A stretch of 64,000 nt of DNA from Aureibaculum luteum (GCF_003449015.1 NZ_QRGD01000002.1:434001-498000), one strand, 5' to 3'. Shown: positions 9,009-18,461, numbered from the stretch's first letter. The notes: generated by a model from the letters alone, not told the origin. Numbers and translations are program-made.

Positions 9009-9926
9009 TTAACCATTATTCATTTTAATAGTATGGCCTAACCATTCCACAATATTTTCAGGAGCATCTTGATAATCAAACCATTTAATAGATGTGTCTT
9101 TTCTATACCATGTTAATTGTCTTTTTGCAAACCTGCGTGTATTCTTTTTAACTTCTTCTATAGCAAAATCGAGAGTGATTTCTTCTTCAAAATAAGAAAA
9201 TAACTCTCTATATCCTACTGTTTGTAATGCGTTTAGGTCTTTGTGCTTAATCAATGATTTAGCTTCATCTAATAATCCATTAGCAATCATTAAATCAACC
9301 CGTAGATTAATTCTATTATATATAATTTCTCGATCAGCATTCAATCCAATTTTAATGGGAATAAAATTTCTTTTTACTTTATGTTTATTTTGAAATGAAG
9401 AAAATGGTTTATTTGTGCCTATACAAATTTCTAAAGCTCTTATAAGGCGTTGATGATTTTCTAAATCAATGTTTTGATAAGTTTCTGCATCTAGTGTTTT
9501 CAATTTTTCTTGTAAAGACGAAATCCCTTCTTCTTCCAACTGAAGTTTTAAATTTATACGAATTTGGGGATCAACCTTAGGAAAATCATCTAAGCCGTAT
9601 AAGACAGCATCAGTATATAAACCACTACCACCAACCATTACAGCAACATTATGCGTCTTAAATAGCTCATCAAGTTTTAAGAGGGCATCTTTTTCAAAAT
9701 GCCCAACACTATACGCATCTTTAATAGAAATATGTTGGATAAAATGATGCTGTACCGCTTCTAATTCTTCTAAATTAGGTACAGCAGTACCAATATTCAT
9801 TTCTTTAAAAAACTGTCTGGAATCAGAGGAAATAATTTCTGTATTGAAATGTTTTGCAATTGCAATACTTAACGCTGTTTTGCCAATTGCTGTAGGTCCT
9901 ACAATGGTAATCAGATACTTATTCAT
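9009..9926 (-). CDS. miaA: tRNA dimethylallyltransferase
   Basis: Adds an isopentenyl group to N6 of A37 in tRNAs reading UNN codons. The P-loop GPTAIGKT is at residues 10-17, followed by EIISSDSRQFFKEMNIGTA (the DSxQ substrate-binding block). The conserved region MVGGSGLYTDAVLYGL and the C-terminal RRFAKRQLTWYRKD, the tRNA-binding hallmark, are also visible. Length 305 residues, standard. The start overlaps the end of the ion-channel gene by 8 bp. Confidence 0.96.
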   Translation of the reverse strand: MNKYLITIVGPTAIGKTALSIAIAKHFNTEIISSDSRQFFKEMNIGTAVPNLEELEAVQHHFIQHISIKDAYSVGHFEKDALLKLDELFKTHNVAVMVGGSGLYTDAVLYGLDDFPKVDPQIRINLKLQLEEEGISSLQEKLKTLDAETYQNIDLENHQRLIRALEICIGTNKPFSSFQNKHKVKRNFIPIKIGLNADREIIYNRINLRVDLMIANGLLDEAKSLIKHKDLNALQTVGYRELFSYFEEEITLDFAIEEVKKNTRRFAKRQLTWYRKDTSIKWFDYQDAPENIVEWLGHTIKMNNG

Positions 9927-10761
9927 CAGTTAATTTATGTCCACATTTTCTACAATACTCGGCATCATTACGATGAATTTCTGCACCACAAGAAGCACAA
10001 GCTCTACCATCATCATGATGGTTGTTTTTCTTATTTGCCATGGTATATTCAGCCGATACAATTCCAGTTGGTACGGCAATAATTCCATAACCAATAATCA
10101 TAATTATAGTGGCTATAAATTGTCCTAACGGAGTTTCGGGTGAAATATCTCCATAGCCCACTGTTGTCAATGTAACAATGGTCCAATAAATACTATGCGG
10201 AATACTGTTAAAACCATGAGCTGCACCTTCAACTAAATACATAACAGTACCCAGAATAACGGAGATAACCAACACTGAAAAAACAAAAACAAATATTTTT
10301 GCTTTACTCGCACTAATCGCTTTGATTAAATTATCTGATTCACCTAAAAAACGCACTAACTTTAAAATTCTAAATACCCTTAACAGACGCAAAGCTCTTA
10401 AAGCCGCAAAATATTGTGAGCCCCAAAAGAAAAATGATAGGTATTTTGGCATGGTAGAAAGCAAATCAATAATACCATAAAAGCTAAAAATATACTTTTG
10501 AGGTTTTTTAACGCAGATGACACGTAAAATGTATTCGATGGTAAAAAGTATGGTAACTACCCATTCCGAGATATTAAAAAAGTTGTGGTAAGCATCGTTA
10601 TATGCTTTTACACTTTCAAGTAAAACGATTATAACACTATACAAAATAAGAACTAATAGAAGGACGTCAAACAAAGGACCAGCAGGTGTATGCGTACCAT
10701 AAATTACTTCATGTAATGTTGCTCGCCAATTTCTACTCTGTTTTTCGTTATTTGCTCCCAA
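9919..10761 (-). CDS. Voltage-gated-like potassium channel with C-terminal zinc ribbon
   Basis: Six-helix ion channel of the inner membrane, 280 residues. The selectivity filter is TTVGYGD (199-205), that of K+ channels. An arginine-rich S4-like helix, LRALRLLRVFRILKLVRF, lies at about 121-138, so voltage sensing is plausible. The pore is followed by a short cytoplasmic tail and a four-cysteine zinc ribbon, CxxC (255/258) and CxxC (270/273), with ACASCGAEIH and CRKCGHKL. Overlaps miaA by 8 bp. It lies 8 bp downstream of the DUF3857 gene, so it may be transcribed from there. The function of the zinc ribbon is unknown. Confidence 0.9.
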   Translation of the reverse strand: MGANNEKQSRNWRATLHEVIYGTHTPAGPLFDVLLLVLILYSVIIVLLESVKAYNDAYHNFFNISEWVVTILFTIEYILRVICVKKPQKYIFSFYGIIDLLSTMPKYLSFFFWGSQYFAALRALRLLRVFRILKLVRFLGESDNLIKAISASKAKIFVFVFSVLVISVILGTVMYLVEGAAHGFNSIPHSIYWTIVTLTTVGYGDISPETPLGQFIATIIMIIGYGIIAVPTGIVSAEYTMANKKNNHHDDGRACASCGAEIHRNDAEYCRKCGHKLTDE

Positions 10762-10769
10762 AAGTTTAT

Positions 10770-12722
10770 TTATATTTTTTCTAAAGTTATCAAAGAATTT
10801 TGAGTTTTGATGATTTGTGCGTAAAATTCTTTAAGATATGGATATTCTTCTGGTATAAAGTAGCTTTTCCCGATTACAAATTTATACATCATTACAATAT
10901 CATTAGCTTTTTTTTGTATACTAAAAATATAATTCCCACCTGTATTAGGTAGCTTAAAAGCGGTACTTTCTGGTAAAGATTTAATACTGTACCCTTCAGG
11001 TGTTTGAAGTCTTAAGCTATATATAAAAGTTCGAGGATAACCAAAATCAATAGGATAGGTTCTTTCTTTTAATTGAAAAGGGTTTTTAGATATTTTTGAA
11101 AGAATAAAAGGATTAATAATCATTATATTCTCATTCAAATTACTTTCGATAGTGATATCGAATTCTTCTTTTAAATTATTTTCTTCACCGTCAAGATTCA
11201 AATTTTTATAGTCGTTTACGATAATTTTATCGTCATTTTCAATTTCTTCCAAGTAATCATCCTCTGAAGATTCAATAATTTGAATTCGCTTATCAAAGGC
11301 TCTATAGCCTGAATATGATTTTTTAATGGAACCATTAAAATTACCATTTTCATCTATTTTTAAATCCATTGTCATTAAAACTCTATTGTTTTTATTGGGT
11401 TTAATATCTACCCAATAACTACCTTTTTTAAAGTTCATTACGCGTGCATATGAATTTAATAAATTAAATGGAAGCATACCAAAAGGCATGGTCTTTCGAG
11501 TGGCGTCTAATAGATAACTTTTCCCATCAATAGTAACTTTAGCTATAGCATAATTAAAATCAGTCATTACAGGATATAATTTGGTAGGTAATCCATAATC
11601 TCTTCTAGAGAGTAATGCAATTTCAGCATTAAAGCCAGCAGCATTTAAAGCATTGATTAACGCAATATTAATTTCAGTTGAATTTCCCATTTTATTAGAA
11701 AATGCTTCTTTTACATCAACTTCTCTGAATAATCTTATCTTATTATTCCATGTAAAATGTGCTTTTATAAAAGCATAAATTTTTTTTGCTTTATTGAGGT
11801 CATTAGTACCCGTTAAAAAAGCTTCAGGGATTCTTTTCTCTAAATAATCAACCTTTCTAAGTTGTCTACCAATATTCTTATCACTTTTAAATTCTTTATC
11901 TACACTTTTCCAAGTTTCAGTATATTGATGATTTATGCCGTCAAAACCTCTAAATTCAGAAAGTTCAAATTTTATGGCAGAAAGATAATTTTCTTTGGAA
12001 GTCATATAATCCTCCTCAATAAAGGCAGGAACATTCTCCATAGCATATGTTAACTCCTCGCAATCAGCTTCACCGGCAATACCAGAAATTGAAAAACATC
12101 TTTTCTTTATCTTAGATTCATTTTCAGATAACTCTTGAAACCCCATTAATCGTCTGTTATAAACATAATTACCAGGGATTAGAGCATAGAATTTACTTTT
12201 TATTTTTGGAATATCTGTTTGAAATTCCCATCCTTTAAAATTAAATTTAAAGGGCGACTCCAAAGTGTATTCATATTCTATAATACTACTTTCCTTTAAA
12301 TTAGGCATTGTAAATTTTACGTTAGACCAATTGTCATTAATTTTATCCGTAAAAATATTGTCTTTAGATAGATACATTTTTTGCATACCATTGTGAGTGA
12401 TTGCTTTAATATCTCTTACTTTTTCACTATTGTCTTTATTATTATATATTGGTATTTCAACTGTTGCAACATCAAATGCTTCCTTATTGAAAATTTTAAT
12501 TTTAGCATAATATTTAGTGCTTATAACAATAGAGTTTGAGGTTTGAATAAAAGTGGTTTTACCTTTTTCATACAGGTAAACTGCGTTTGCCGTAGAATCT
12601 CGTTCATAAATGGTAAGCTCGTAATCTTTTTGTGAAATTTTACCAAAAGTATAATCTTCTTTTTCTTGAGAAAATCCATTATAACTAATGCACAACAGTA
12701 TAATTGGAATAAAATATTTCAT
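10770..12722 (-). CDS. DUF3857 / transglutaminase-like exported protein
   Basis: 650 residues with a cleavable signal peptide ending GFSQ (about residue 19). The first half is a DUF3857-type beta domain. The middle (about 310-420) is a transglutaminase-like core. At the position of the catalytic Cys it reads MGNSTEIN, and where His is expected FNYAIA, with LLDAT retained, so the Cys and His of the triad appear replaced. That suggests a binding or structural role, as in other Bacteroidota relatives. A beta-rich C-terminal domain follows. Located in the periplasm or at the outer membrane. It lies 8 bp before the exonuclease-GIY-YIG gene and the channel gene on the same strand. No specific substrate can be named. 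Confidence 0.85.
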   Translation of the reverse strand: MKYFIPIILLCISYNGFSQEKEDYTFGKISQKDYELTIYERDSTANAVYLYEKGKTTFIQTSNSIVISTKYYAKIKIFNKEAFDVATVEIPIYNNKDNSEKVRDIKAITHNGMQKMYLSKDNIFTDKINDNWSNVKFTMPNLKESSIIEYEYTLESPFKFNFKGWEFQTDIPKIKSKFYALIPGNYVYNRRLMGFQELSENESKIKKRCFSISGIAGEADCEELTYAMENVPAFIEEDYMTSKENYLSAIKFELSEFRGFDGINHQYTETWKSVDKEFKSDKNIGRQLRKVDYLEKRIPEAFLTGTNDLNKAKKIYAFIKAHFTWNNKIRLFREVDVKEAFSNKMGNSTEINIALINALNAAGFNAEIALLSRRDYGLPTKLYPVMTDFNYAIAKVTIDGKSYLLDATRKTMPFGMLPFNLLNSYARVMNFKKGSYWVDIKPNKNNRVLMTMDLKIDENGNFNGSIKKSYSGYRAFDKRIQIIESSEDDYLEEIENDDKIIVNDYKNLNLDGEENNLKEEFDITIESNLNENIMIINPFILSKISKNPFQLKERTYPIDFGYPRTFIYSLRLQTPEGYSIKSLPESTAFKLPNTGGNYIFSIQKKANDIVMMYKFVIGKSYFIPEEYPYLKEFYAQIIKTQNSLITLEKI

Positions 12723-12730
12723 GTAGATAA

Positions 12731-14092
12731 TTATAGGTCAATTATTTTTTTCACCTTATTTCTGCGTAAATAACTTTTTATAATGTGTTGTACATCACGG
12801 TTATTTTCCATGGATGTAATAAGCGATTTTAACACGTCAATATTATTAATCTGGTAATTCAAATTATAAAAGCCTATCCCTTTAAAAATACCATTTTCAA
12901 TCAATAAGGCACTATGCTCATCATATTCACGGCCTTTATCAACAATTACCATGTTTTTATTTTCAAAACTATGTTTGTCAATAACTTGATTTACACGTTT
13001 ATTGTATTCTTCCGGATTTTCGGCATCAATGCAAGCTCCATTACATGCTTTAATGGTGTAACTAAAGCAATTTGTTTTGGTGTTGTATATACCCGTTAAT
13101 TTTTGACACAATTTAAATTCTTCTGTAATTTTAAAAAGGTGACTTTTAGCACTCTGTCTATTCGCAAAAGTAGTTATCGGATTTTCCCTTCCATCTGCTT
13201 TATCAATTTCCAAGTTAATATACCCTTTCTCGTCAATAAAGCTATATAAGGCATGTGTAAACACAGTTCTCCGCAGAGCTCTATTAAAAATGGGCTTATT
13301 CCGTTTAATTTCTTCACTTTCTTTGAGCAATGCCACCAATTCACTTCCAGTAATTTCGTACGTCACCATACTCACTAGATTTTGTATTTTCTTAGATTTT
13401 TGGCTGCTATTGGTAAAGTGCTGATTGATACGTTTCTTTATATTTACACTTTTACCAATGTAGATAATTTCACCATCAGAACGATGGATATAATACACAC
13501 CTGTTTTAGCAGGCATATCTTCAACAATATCAATTAATTTAGGATCTAACTGTAATTTAGGTTTGTTTCTAACGGTACTTTTGATGATTTCTTTTTCAAC
13601 ATCTTTATCTAATAATAATTGAAAAAGTTTAACGGTAGCAATGGCATCACCATTAGCTCTATGTCTGTCCGTTACCGGAATACCAAGCGTTCGGCATAAC
13701 TTTCCGAGTTTATAAGAATCTAAATCGGGAATTAATTTTTTACTAAGTTCAACAGTACATAAAGATTCACGTTCATATTCATACCCTAAACGTTTAAATT
13801 CTGTCTGTAAAATACGGTAATCGAATTTTGAATTATGAGCTACAATTACACAATCTGTTGTAATTTCTATGATACGTTTGGCAACCTCAAAAAATTTAGG
13901 TGCATTACGTAACATTTTATTGTTAATACCTGTTAGGTTTACTACAAATGGTTGTATGCTCCTTTCAGGGTTTACCAAACTGATAAAGCTATCTACAATT
14001 TGATGCCCATCATATTTATGAATGGCGATTTCGGTAATACCTTCTTCGTTGAATTTACCTCCTGTAGTTTCTATGTCGACGATGGCGTACAC
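12731..14092 (-). CDS. Exonuclease (DnaQ-like) fused to a GIY-YIG (UvrC/Cho-like) nuclease
   Basis: 453 residues. The N-terminal domain is a DEDDh 3'-5' exonuclease of the DNA polymerase III epsilon type: VDIETTG (Exo I, D6/E8), VAHNSKFDYRIL (Exo II) and HRANGDA (Exo III). At about residue 195 a GIY-YIG domain starts with GVYYIHRSDGEIIYIGKS, followed by the conserved arginine in KKRINQHF. The C-terminal part has the Cys-rich CNGACIDA seen in UvrC/Cho relatives. This exonuclease-Cho fusion is a known architecture, thought to act in nucleotide excision repair as a Cho-like incision nuclease with trimming activity; the role here is inferred. Its start directly abuts the M28 peptidase stop. Confidence 0.9.
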   Translation of the reverse strand: MYAIVDIETTGGKFNEEGITEIAIHKYDGHQIVDSFISLVNPERSIQPFVVNLTGINNKMLRNAPKFFEVAKRIIEITTDCVIVAHNSKFDYRILQTEFKRLGYEYERESLCTVELSKKLIPDLDSYKLGKLCRTLGIPVTDRHRANGDAIATVKLFQLLLDKDVEKEIIKSTVRNKPKLQLDPKLIDIVEDMPAKTGVYYIHRSDGEIIYIGKSVNIKKRINQHFTNSSQKSKKIQNLVSMVTYEITGSELVALLKESEEIKRNKPIFNRALRRTVFTHALYSFIDEKGYINLEIDKADGRENPITTFANRQSAKSHLFKITEEFKLCQKLTGIYNTKTNCFSYTIKACNGACIDAENPEEYNKRVNQVIDKHSFENKNMVIVDKGREYDEHSALLIENGIFKGIGFYNLNYQINNIDVLKSLITSMENNRDVQHIIKSYLRRNKVKKIIDL

Positions 14093-15178
14093 TTATTCCT
14101 TATCTACTTCTAATTTCTTATCTCGATTTGCAATTTCCCAAGCAGTATAAAACACCAATTGTGCTCTTTTTTGAAGTAAATCGTATCTAATTTTATCCGG
14201 TGTATCCGTGTCTTTATGATAATCTTCATGAACTCCATTAAAATAAAAAATAACAGGAATATTATTTTTTGCAAAATTATAGTGATCCGATCTATAGTAA
14301 AATCGATTCGGATCCTTTTCATCATTATAGGTATAATCTAATGCTAATTTGGTGTATTTCTCATTTACAGCTTCTGAAATTTCATGTAATTCTGTACTCA
14401 ATTTGTCTGCACCAATTAAATATACAAATTCAGGAGTTTCCTTATGTTTTTCATCAATTCTTCCTATCATATCCATATTTAAATCGACAATTGTATTTTC
14501 TAAAGGAAAGATAGGATTCTCCGTATAATATTTAGAACCATATAAACCAATTTCTTCACCTGTTACATGTAAAAAAACAACAGAACGTTTTGGACCATTA
14601 CCTGTCTTTACGGCTTTTTGAAATGCTTTTGCAATTTCTAGGACAGCAGTAGTGCCGGAAGCGTCGTCATCAGCACCATTATATACTTTTCCTCCTTTAA
14701 CACCTACATGATCATAATGTGCAGAAATTACCACATATTCATCAGGTTTCTCTGTTCCTTTTATATAAGCTACAACATTTTCAGAGCTAGATTTGGCACT
14801 TCCTTTAAAATAGGGTTCTGGAATTTCTTGTAAATAGTTACCCTCTGAGTTAGTCGCCGAAATACCTAATCCTTTATAATAATTGGCTATGAATTGAGCT
14901 GCTTTTTTTTGTCCCGGTTCACCTGTAAACCTACCTTCATAAGCATCAGAAGCCAAGGTATATAATACTTCTTTTAAATCTTCTTGAATGATTGATTCTG
15001 CGTAAACTTTACCGAAATCAGATAATAAGTCAACTTTAGAAGGCTCTTTAACTAGATTTTCAACAGGGTCAATACTGGTACTTCTTTGTGTAGTTTCTGA
15101 TTGAGAATCGGATTTTTTTTGTGTACTACTACAAGAAAGTACAAATGAAAAAATAACGACGATAAGACTAATCTTCAT
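14093..15178 (-). CDS. M28 family zinc aminopeptidase, lipoprotein
   Basis: Exported metallopeptidase. From the ATG at 15178 the N-terminus is a lipoprotein signal ending FVLSC with Cys16; a longer frame from 15220 would spoil this signal. The zinc-ligand pattern of M28 is complete: SAHYDHVG (His), GADDDASG (bridging Asp), TGEEIGLYG (catalytic Glu and ligand), NMDMIGR (Asp) and the late His in VHEDYHKDTDT. Probably anchored in the outer membrane and trimming peptides or glutamate/amide substrates; which one is not visible. It follows the importer ATPase gene by 42 bp on the same strand and may belong to that transcript. Confidence 0.92.
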   Translation of the reverse strand: MKISLIVVIFSFVLSCSSTQKKSDSQSETTQRSTSIDPVENLVKEPSKVDLLSDFGKVYAESIIQEDLKEVLYTLASDAYEGRFTGEPGQKKAAQFIANYYKGLGISATNSEGNYLQEIPEPYFKGSAKSSSENVVAYIKGTEKPDEYVVISAHYDHVGVKGGKVYNGADDDASGTTAVLEIAKAFQKAVKTGNGPKRSVVFLHVTGEEIGLYGSKYYTENPIFPLENTIVDLNMDMIGRIDEKHKETPEFVYLIGADKLSTELHEISEAVNEKYTKLALDYTYNDEKDPNRFYYRSDHYNFAKNNIPVIFYFNGVHEDYHKDTDTPDKIRYDLLQKRAQLVFYTAWEIANRDKKLEVDKE

Positions 15179-15220
15179 TAACAATTTTATTAAAAATTTT
15201 GAATACACAAAAGTAACCAT

Positions 15221-16018
15221 TTAATCAGTATTTATAACGAATTGTTTAGAACTCGCATCAAATGTTACTAAATTGGAACTAAATAATGTAGAAACACTGC
15301 CATCAGCAATTAAAGTTTCAGTATCACCAGCAATTAACCCTTTTTCATTCATTAACAATAATTCATCAGCCAGTTGCAAGGCCAAATGAATTTCATGTGA
15401 AGAAATTAAAACTGTTTTTTGATACTTTTGAGTTAAGGTTTTTAATAATTTAAAAATGGCTACTTTATTCTGAATATCTAAATGTGCCGTGGGTTCATCT
15501 AAAATAATAAGATCCGTATTCTGTGCCAAAGCTCTTGCTATCATTACTTTTTGTAACTGACCATCACTAAGTTCATTATACCTTTTATCAATAATGTGTT
15601 TTATATTAGTTTGTGAAATAGCAAGATCAATATAATTGATATCATCTTCCGTTAAACTCCCAATCCAATTGGTGTACGGTTGTCTCCCTAAGGCAATGAG
15701 TTCATAAACGGTAAGGTTACTTTCGGGAATTTTCTCAGTCATCACCAAACTCATTTTTTTTGCCAAATCAATATTTGATATCGATTCTAATGCTATCTTA
15801 CCAATGAGAACAGTGCCATCTAATTGCGGCTGCACCTTGGTTAACGTACGGATTAATGTAGATTTACCAATTCCGTTCTTCCCTAATAAACAAACAAATT
15901 GGCCTTTTGATAAGCTAATATTTATTTTATCAGCTATACAAAGTGTTTGCTTTTTATGTTGATAACCAATTTTTAAATTTTCGGTTTTTAGTACGATATG
16001 TGAATGGTTTGTAATCAA
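15221..16018 (-). CDS. ABC transporter ATPase of a siderophore/heme/cobalamin importer
   Basis: 265-residue FecE/BtuD-type ATPase. Walker A is GKNGIGKS (46-53), the signature LSDGQLQK, and Walker B LIILDEPTAHLD followed by the switch His in SSHEIH. It powers the FecCD-type permease encoded just upstream, with a 4-bp overlap. The class imports ferric siderophores, heme or vitamin B12, and sequence alone does not decide between them. No cobalamin riboswitch was recognised upstream of the operon. Confidence 0.92.
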   Translation of the reverse strand: MITNHSHIVLKTENLKIGYQHKKQTLCIADKINISLSKGQFVCLLGKNGIGKSTLIRTLTKVQPQLDGTVLIGKIALESISNIDLAKKMSLVMTEKIPESNLTVYELIALGRQPYTNWIGSLTEDDINYIDLAISQTNIKHIIDKRYNELSDGQLQKVMIARALAQNTDLIILDEPTAHLDIQNKVAIFKLLKTLTQKYQKTVLISSHEIHLALQLADELLLMNEKGLIAGDTETLIADGSVSTLFSSNLVTFDASSKQFVINTD

Positions 16019-17043
16019 TAGCTATTTCTTTTTCGGATAAGCAACCAAATCACTACTGGAGCCCCAAATAACGAGGTAACGGCATTAATTGGTAATGTAT
16101 ATTCACTTGTAGGTAATTGAGCAATGGTATCGCTAAAAAGCATTATAATGGCTCCTATAATGGATACTGCTGGCAAAATAATTTTATGATCTGATGTTTT
16201 TATAATCAATTTTGTAAGGTGTGGAACAGCGAGCCCAATAAAGGCAATGGGTCCCGAGAAAGCAGTTATAACGCCAGTCAATAAACCCGTTACTATCATT
16301 GTTAAATTTCTTGTTTTTTTTAAGTTTACACCCAAGCTCACCGCATAGTTTTCTCCTAATAGTAGACTGTTTAACGGTTTTATAATTGTGATTACTAGAC
16401 CTAAGCTCAACACGGTAACTAATAATAGAATCAAGATCTCACTCCACGCTAAGTTTCCTAAACTTCCAAAGGTCCAAAAAACATATTGTTGTAAGCTTTC
16501 GGCACTACTAAAATAGGCAAGAATACTAATGATTGCAGCCGTAAAACTTCCAAACATTAATCCAATAATAAGTATGGACATGGTGTTTTTAATATTTCTA
16601 GCCACCAACATTACAACGGACAAGACAAAGAAAGCACCCAAACTGGCGGCAATGGCAATTCCAATATTTGAAATAGATAGGGTAGCGGCGGCACCAGCAA
16701 AAGTAGAAGTTCCTAAAATTAATATAGCAACACCTAAACTTGCCCCAGAACTGATACCTAGAACAAAAGGTCCCGCAAGAGGATTTCTAAAAAGCGTTTG
16801 CATTAATAGACCACTAATGGAAAGTCCTGACCCTACTAAAATGGCGGTAATGGATTTTGGCAAACGAAAATCAAGAATAATATCTTGCCAAGAACCTTTT
16901 ATGGATTCATTACCGAATAATATCTTCACAATATCTTCGAGTGGAATATCAACCGAACCCAAACTAATATTTATAAGAAATGCTACCCCTAATAAACATA
17001 GCAAAATAATAAACTTCAGACCATATGCACTTTTTAACCTCAA
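16015..17043 (-). CDS. FecCD-family ABC transporter permease
   Basis: 342 residues, highly hydrophobic, with about nine or ten membrane helices as in BtuC/FhuB-type permeases. Family signatures include RLPKSITAILVGSGLSISG and FRNPLAGPFVLGISSGASLG in the N-terminal third, and the cytoplasmic coupling region GPIAFIGLAVPHLTKLI in the second half. It forms the inner-membrane channel for the substrate delivered by the lipoprotein encoded just upstream (4-bp overlap) and energised by the downstream ATPase. Confidence 0.94.
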   Translation of the reverse strand: MRLKSAYGLKFIILLCLLGVAFLINISLGSVDIPLEDIVKILFGNESIKGSWQDIILDFRLPKSITAILVGSGLSISGLLMQTLFRNPLAGPFVLGISSGASLGVAILILGTSTFAGAAATLSISNIGIAIAASLGAFFVLSVVMLVARNIKNTMSILIIGLMFGSFTAAIISILAYFSSAESLQQYVFWTFGSLGNLAWSEILILLLVTVLSLGLVITIIKPLNSLLLGENYAVSLGVNLKKTRNLTMIVTGLLTGVITAFSGPIAFIGLAVPHLTKLIIKTSDHKIILPAVSIIGAIIMLFSDTIAQLPTSEYTLPINAVTSLFGAPVVIWLLIRKRNSY

Positions 17044-18173
17044 TTTAATTTTTGTAGATAAACAGATTCATAATTAGGCAGTAAATCGGGATGTGTAATT
17101 TTAATAATATCTTTTAATACGATATGGGGTTGTACGGGAGCAAATTCATAATACAATGCACCTCCTGTTGCCCCTTTTTTCTGAGTAAAAGAAAATATTT
17201 TATTGTTTTTAAAAGCATCAAATTTCACATAATGCTCGTTGGCTTGTTCTAATTGCTCTAAGCTCGAATAATGCCCTGGAGCTATCCATAATTCAGCATG
17301 TTGACCTTTATCATAAACAGATTCAAAACTTAGTGATAAACTTCCTTTTCCTTTTGTATCTGCCCAAAGGTAATTGGTGTTGGCATCTTTTAAGAATTTT
17401 GCTACAAAACTTTCACCAGCAGGTAAATTCCAAACATCTTTATAAAGTACACCAGAGAGGATGGTTGGTTTTGTAGTAGCATTTGTTGCAATTGTTACGG
17501 CTTCATTATAACTCTTTTCTATGGAGTTAAAAATACTGTCTGCTTCCTTTTCTTTATCGAAAAATACCGCAAAGAATTTAATCCATTCTGCTCTACCTAG
17601 TGGTGTTTCTTCTAACCAATCTCCATTTAAAACAACGGGAATTCCAGCTTTTTCAATGGTGTTGAACATTTTATTGTTGTTACTCATTGAAAAGCCAATC
17701 AAAAGTTCAGGGGCTATATCTAATAAGATTTCTGTATTGATACTTTCTTCGTTACCCAGTTCTGTGATTAAGTTTTGCTCAATTCGGTTACGAGTTTTAG
17801 TAGAGGAAATATACTTTAAATTAGGAAAGCCAATTAATGCATCTTCTTCTCCTAATAACTCTAACATAGGAATATGAGTGGTAGAAGTAACCACGACTTT
17901 CTCAACCGGAGTTCTAATTATTTTAAGCGTTTTTAAACTATCAGGAACACTATTTCCCTTAGGGATAATGAGATACTCCAAAGCTTCTTCTGCATTAGGG
18001 TATGGTGTTTTAATGATTAATTTTTTAATACCGTCAAAATACTGTATATCAAACCCTTGAGCATATTTAACTGAAGTGTTTGTATTTGATTTAGGTGAAG
18101 GCTTTTGCTCTTGTTTACAGGCGATAAATAGAACGATTGTACTAAGAATTAGTAGTGATTTAATAATTTTCAT
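17040..18173 (-). CDS. Substrate-binding lipoprotein of the FecBCD/BtuFCD-type importer
   Basis: 377 residues with lipobox LFIAC (Cys19). The body is a helical-backbone periplasmic binding protein: VVTSTTHIPMLELLGEEDALIG marks the first lobe and LNGDWLEETPLGRAEWIKFF the hinge region. First gene of a tight SBP-permease-ATPase operon. The length and the TPLGRAEWIKF block are typical of Bacteroidota proteins labelled iron-complex or cobalamin binders. The true ligand is not decidable here. A TAnnTTTG box lies 20 bp upstream. Confidence 0.92.
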   Translation of the reverse strand: MKIIKSLLILSTIVLFIACKQEQKPSPKSNTNTSVKYAQGFDIQYFDGIKKLIIKTPYPNAEEALEYLIIPKGNSVPDSLKTLKIIRTPVEKVVVTSTTHIPMLELLGEEDALIGFPNLKYISSTKTRNRIEQNLITELGNEESINTEILLDIAPELLIGFSMSNNNKMFNTIEKAGIPVVLNGDWLEETPLGRAEWIKFFAVFFDKEKEADSIFNSIEKSYNEAVTIATNATTKPTILSGVLYKDVWNLPAGESFVAKFLKDANTNYLWADTKGKGSLSLSFESVYDKGQHAELWIAPGHYSSLEQLEQANEHYVKFDAFKNNKIFSFTQKKGATGGALYYEFAPVQPHIVLKDIIKITHPDLLPNYESVYLQKLN

Positions 18174-18192
18174 TGATCGGTTTTTGTCATTG

Positions 18193-18200
18193 CAAATGTA
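18193..18200 (-). promoter_or_regulatory. Putative -7 box of the importer operon
   Basis: TACATTTG on the minus strand fits TAnnTTTG and sits 20 bp before the lipoprotein start. No convincing -33 element and no riboswitch-like structure was recognised; just upstream the dispersed repeats begin. Confidence 0.5.
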
Positions 18201-18240
18201 TTAATAATTAGAGGATAATACATACCATTTTTTGTTAACC

Positions 18241-18307
18241 TGTCATTGCGAGGAGCATAACGTAATTATTTATTGTAGTACTTACATTATAAGTGACGTG
18301 GCAATCC
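18241..18307 (+). repeat. Dispersed repeat, family B, copy 1
   Basis: Begins TGTCATTGCGAGGAGCATAA and ends GTGGCAATCC, with a variable AT-rich core. The ends ATTGC and GCAAT are inverted. Copies 2-5 share the same ends. Confidence 0.75.
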
Positions 18308-18394
18308 TATTAATGTCCTATCCCCAGCCCTTTCCTAAGGAAAAGGAGCATGATTCTCTTTAAATTCAGCAATAACGAAGACCATTGACACATG

Positions 18395-18461
18395 GTCGTT
18401 GCGAGGAGCATAATGGAATTTCCTTCAGTTAGAACTTATAGGTTATGCGAGGTGGCAATCT
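18395..18461 (+). repeat. Dispersed repeat, family B, copy 2
   Basis: GTCGTTGCGAGGAGCATAAT at the start and GCGAGGTGGCAATCT at the end. Its core (GGAATTTCCTTCAGTTAG and onward) is nearly identical to that of copy 3. Confidence 0.75.
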
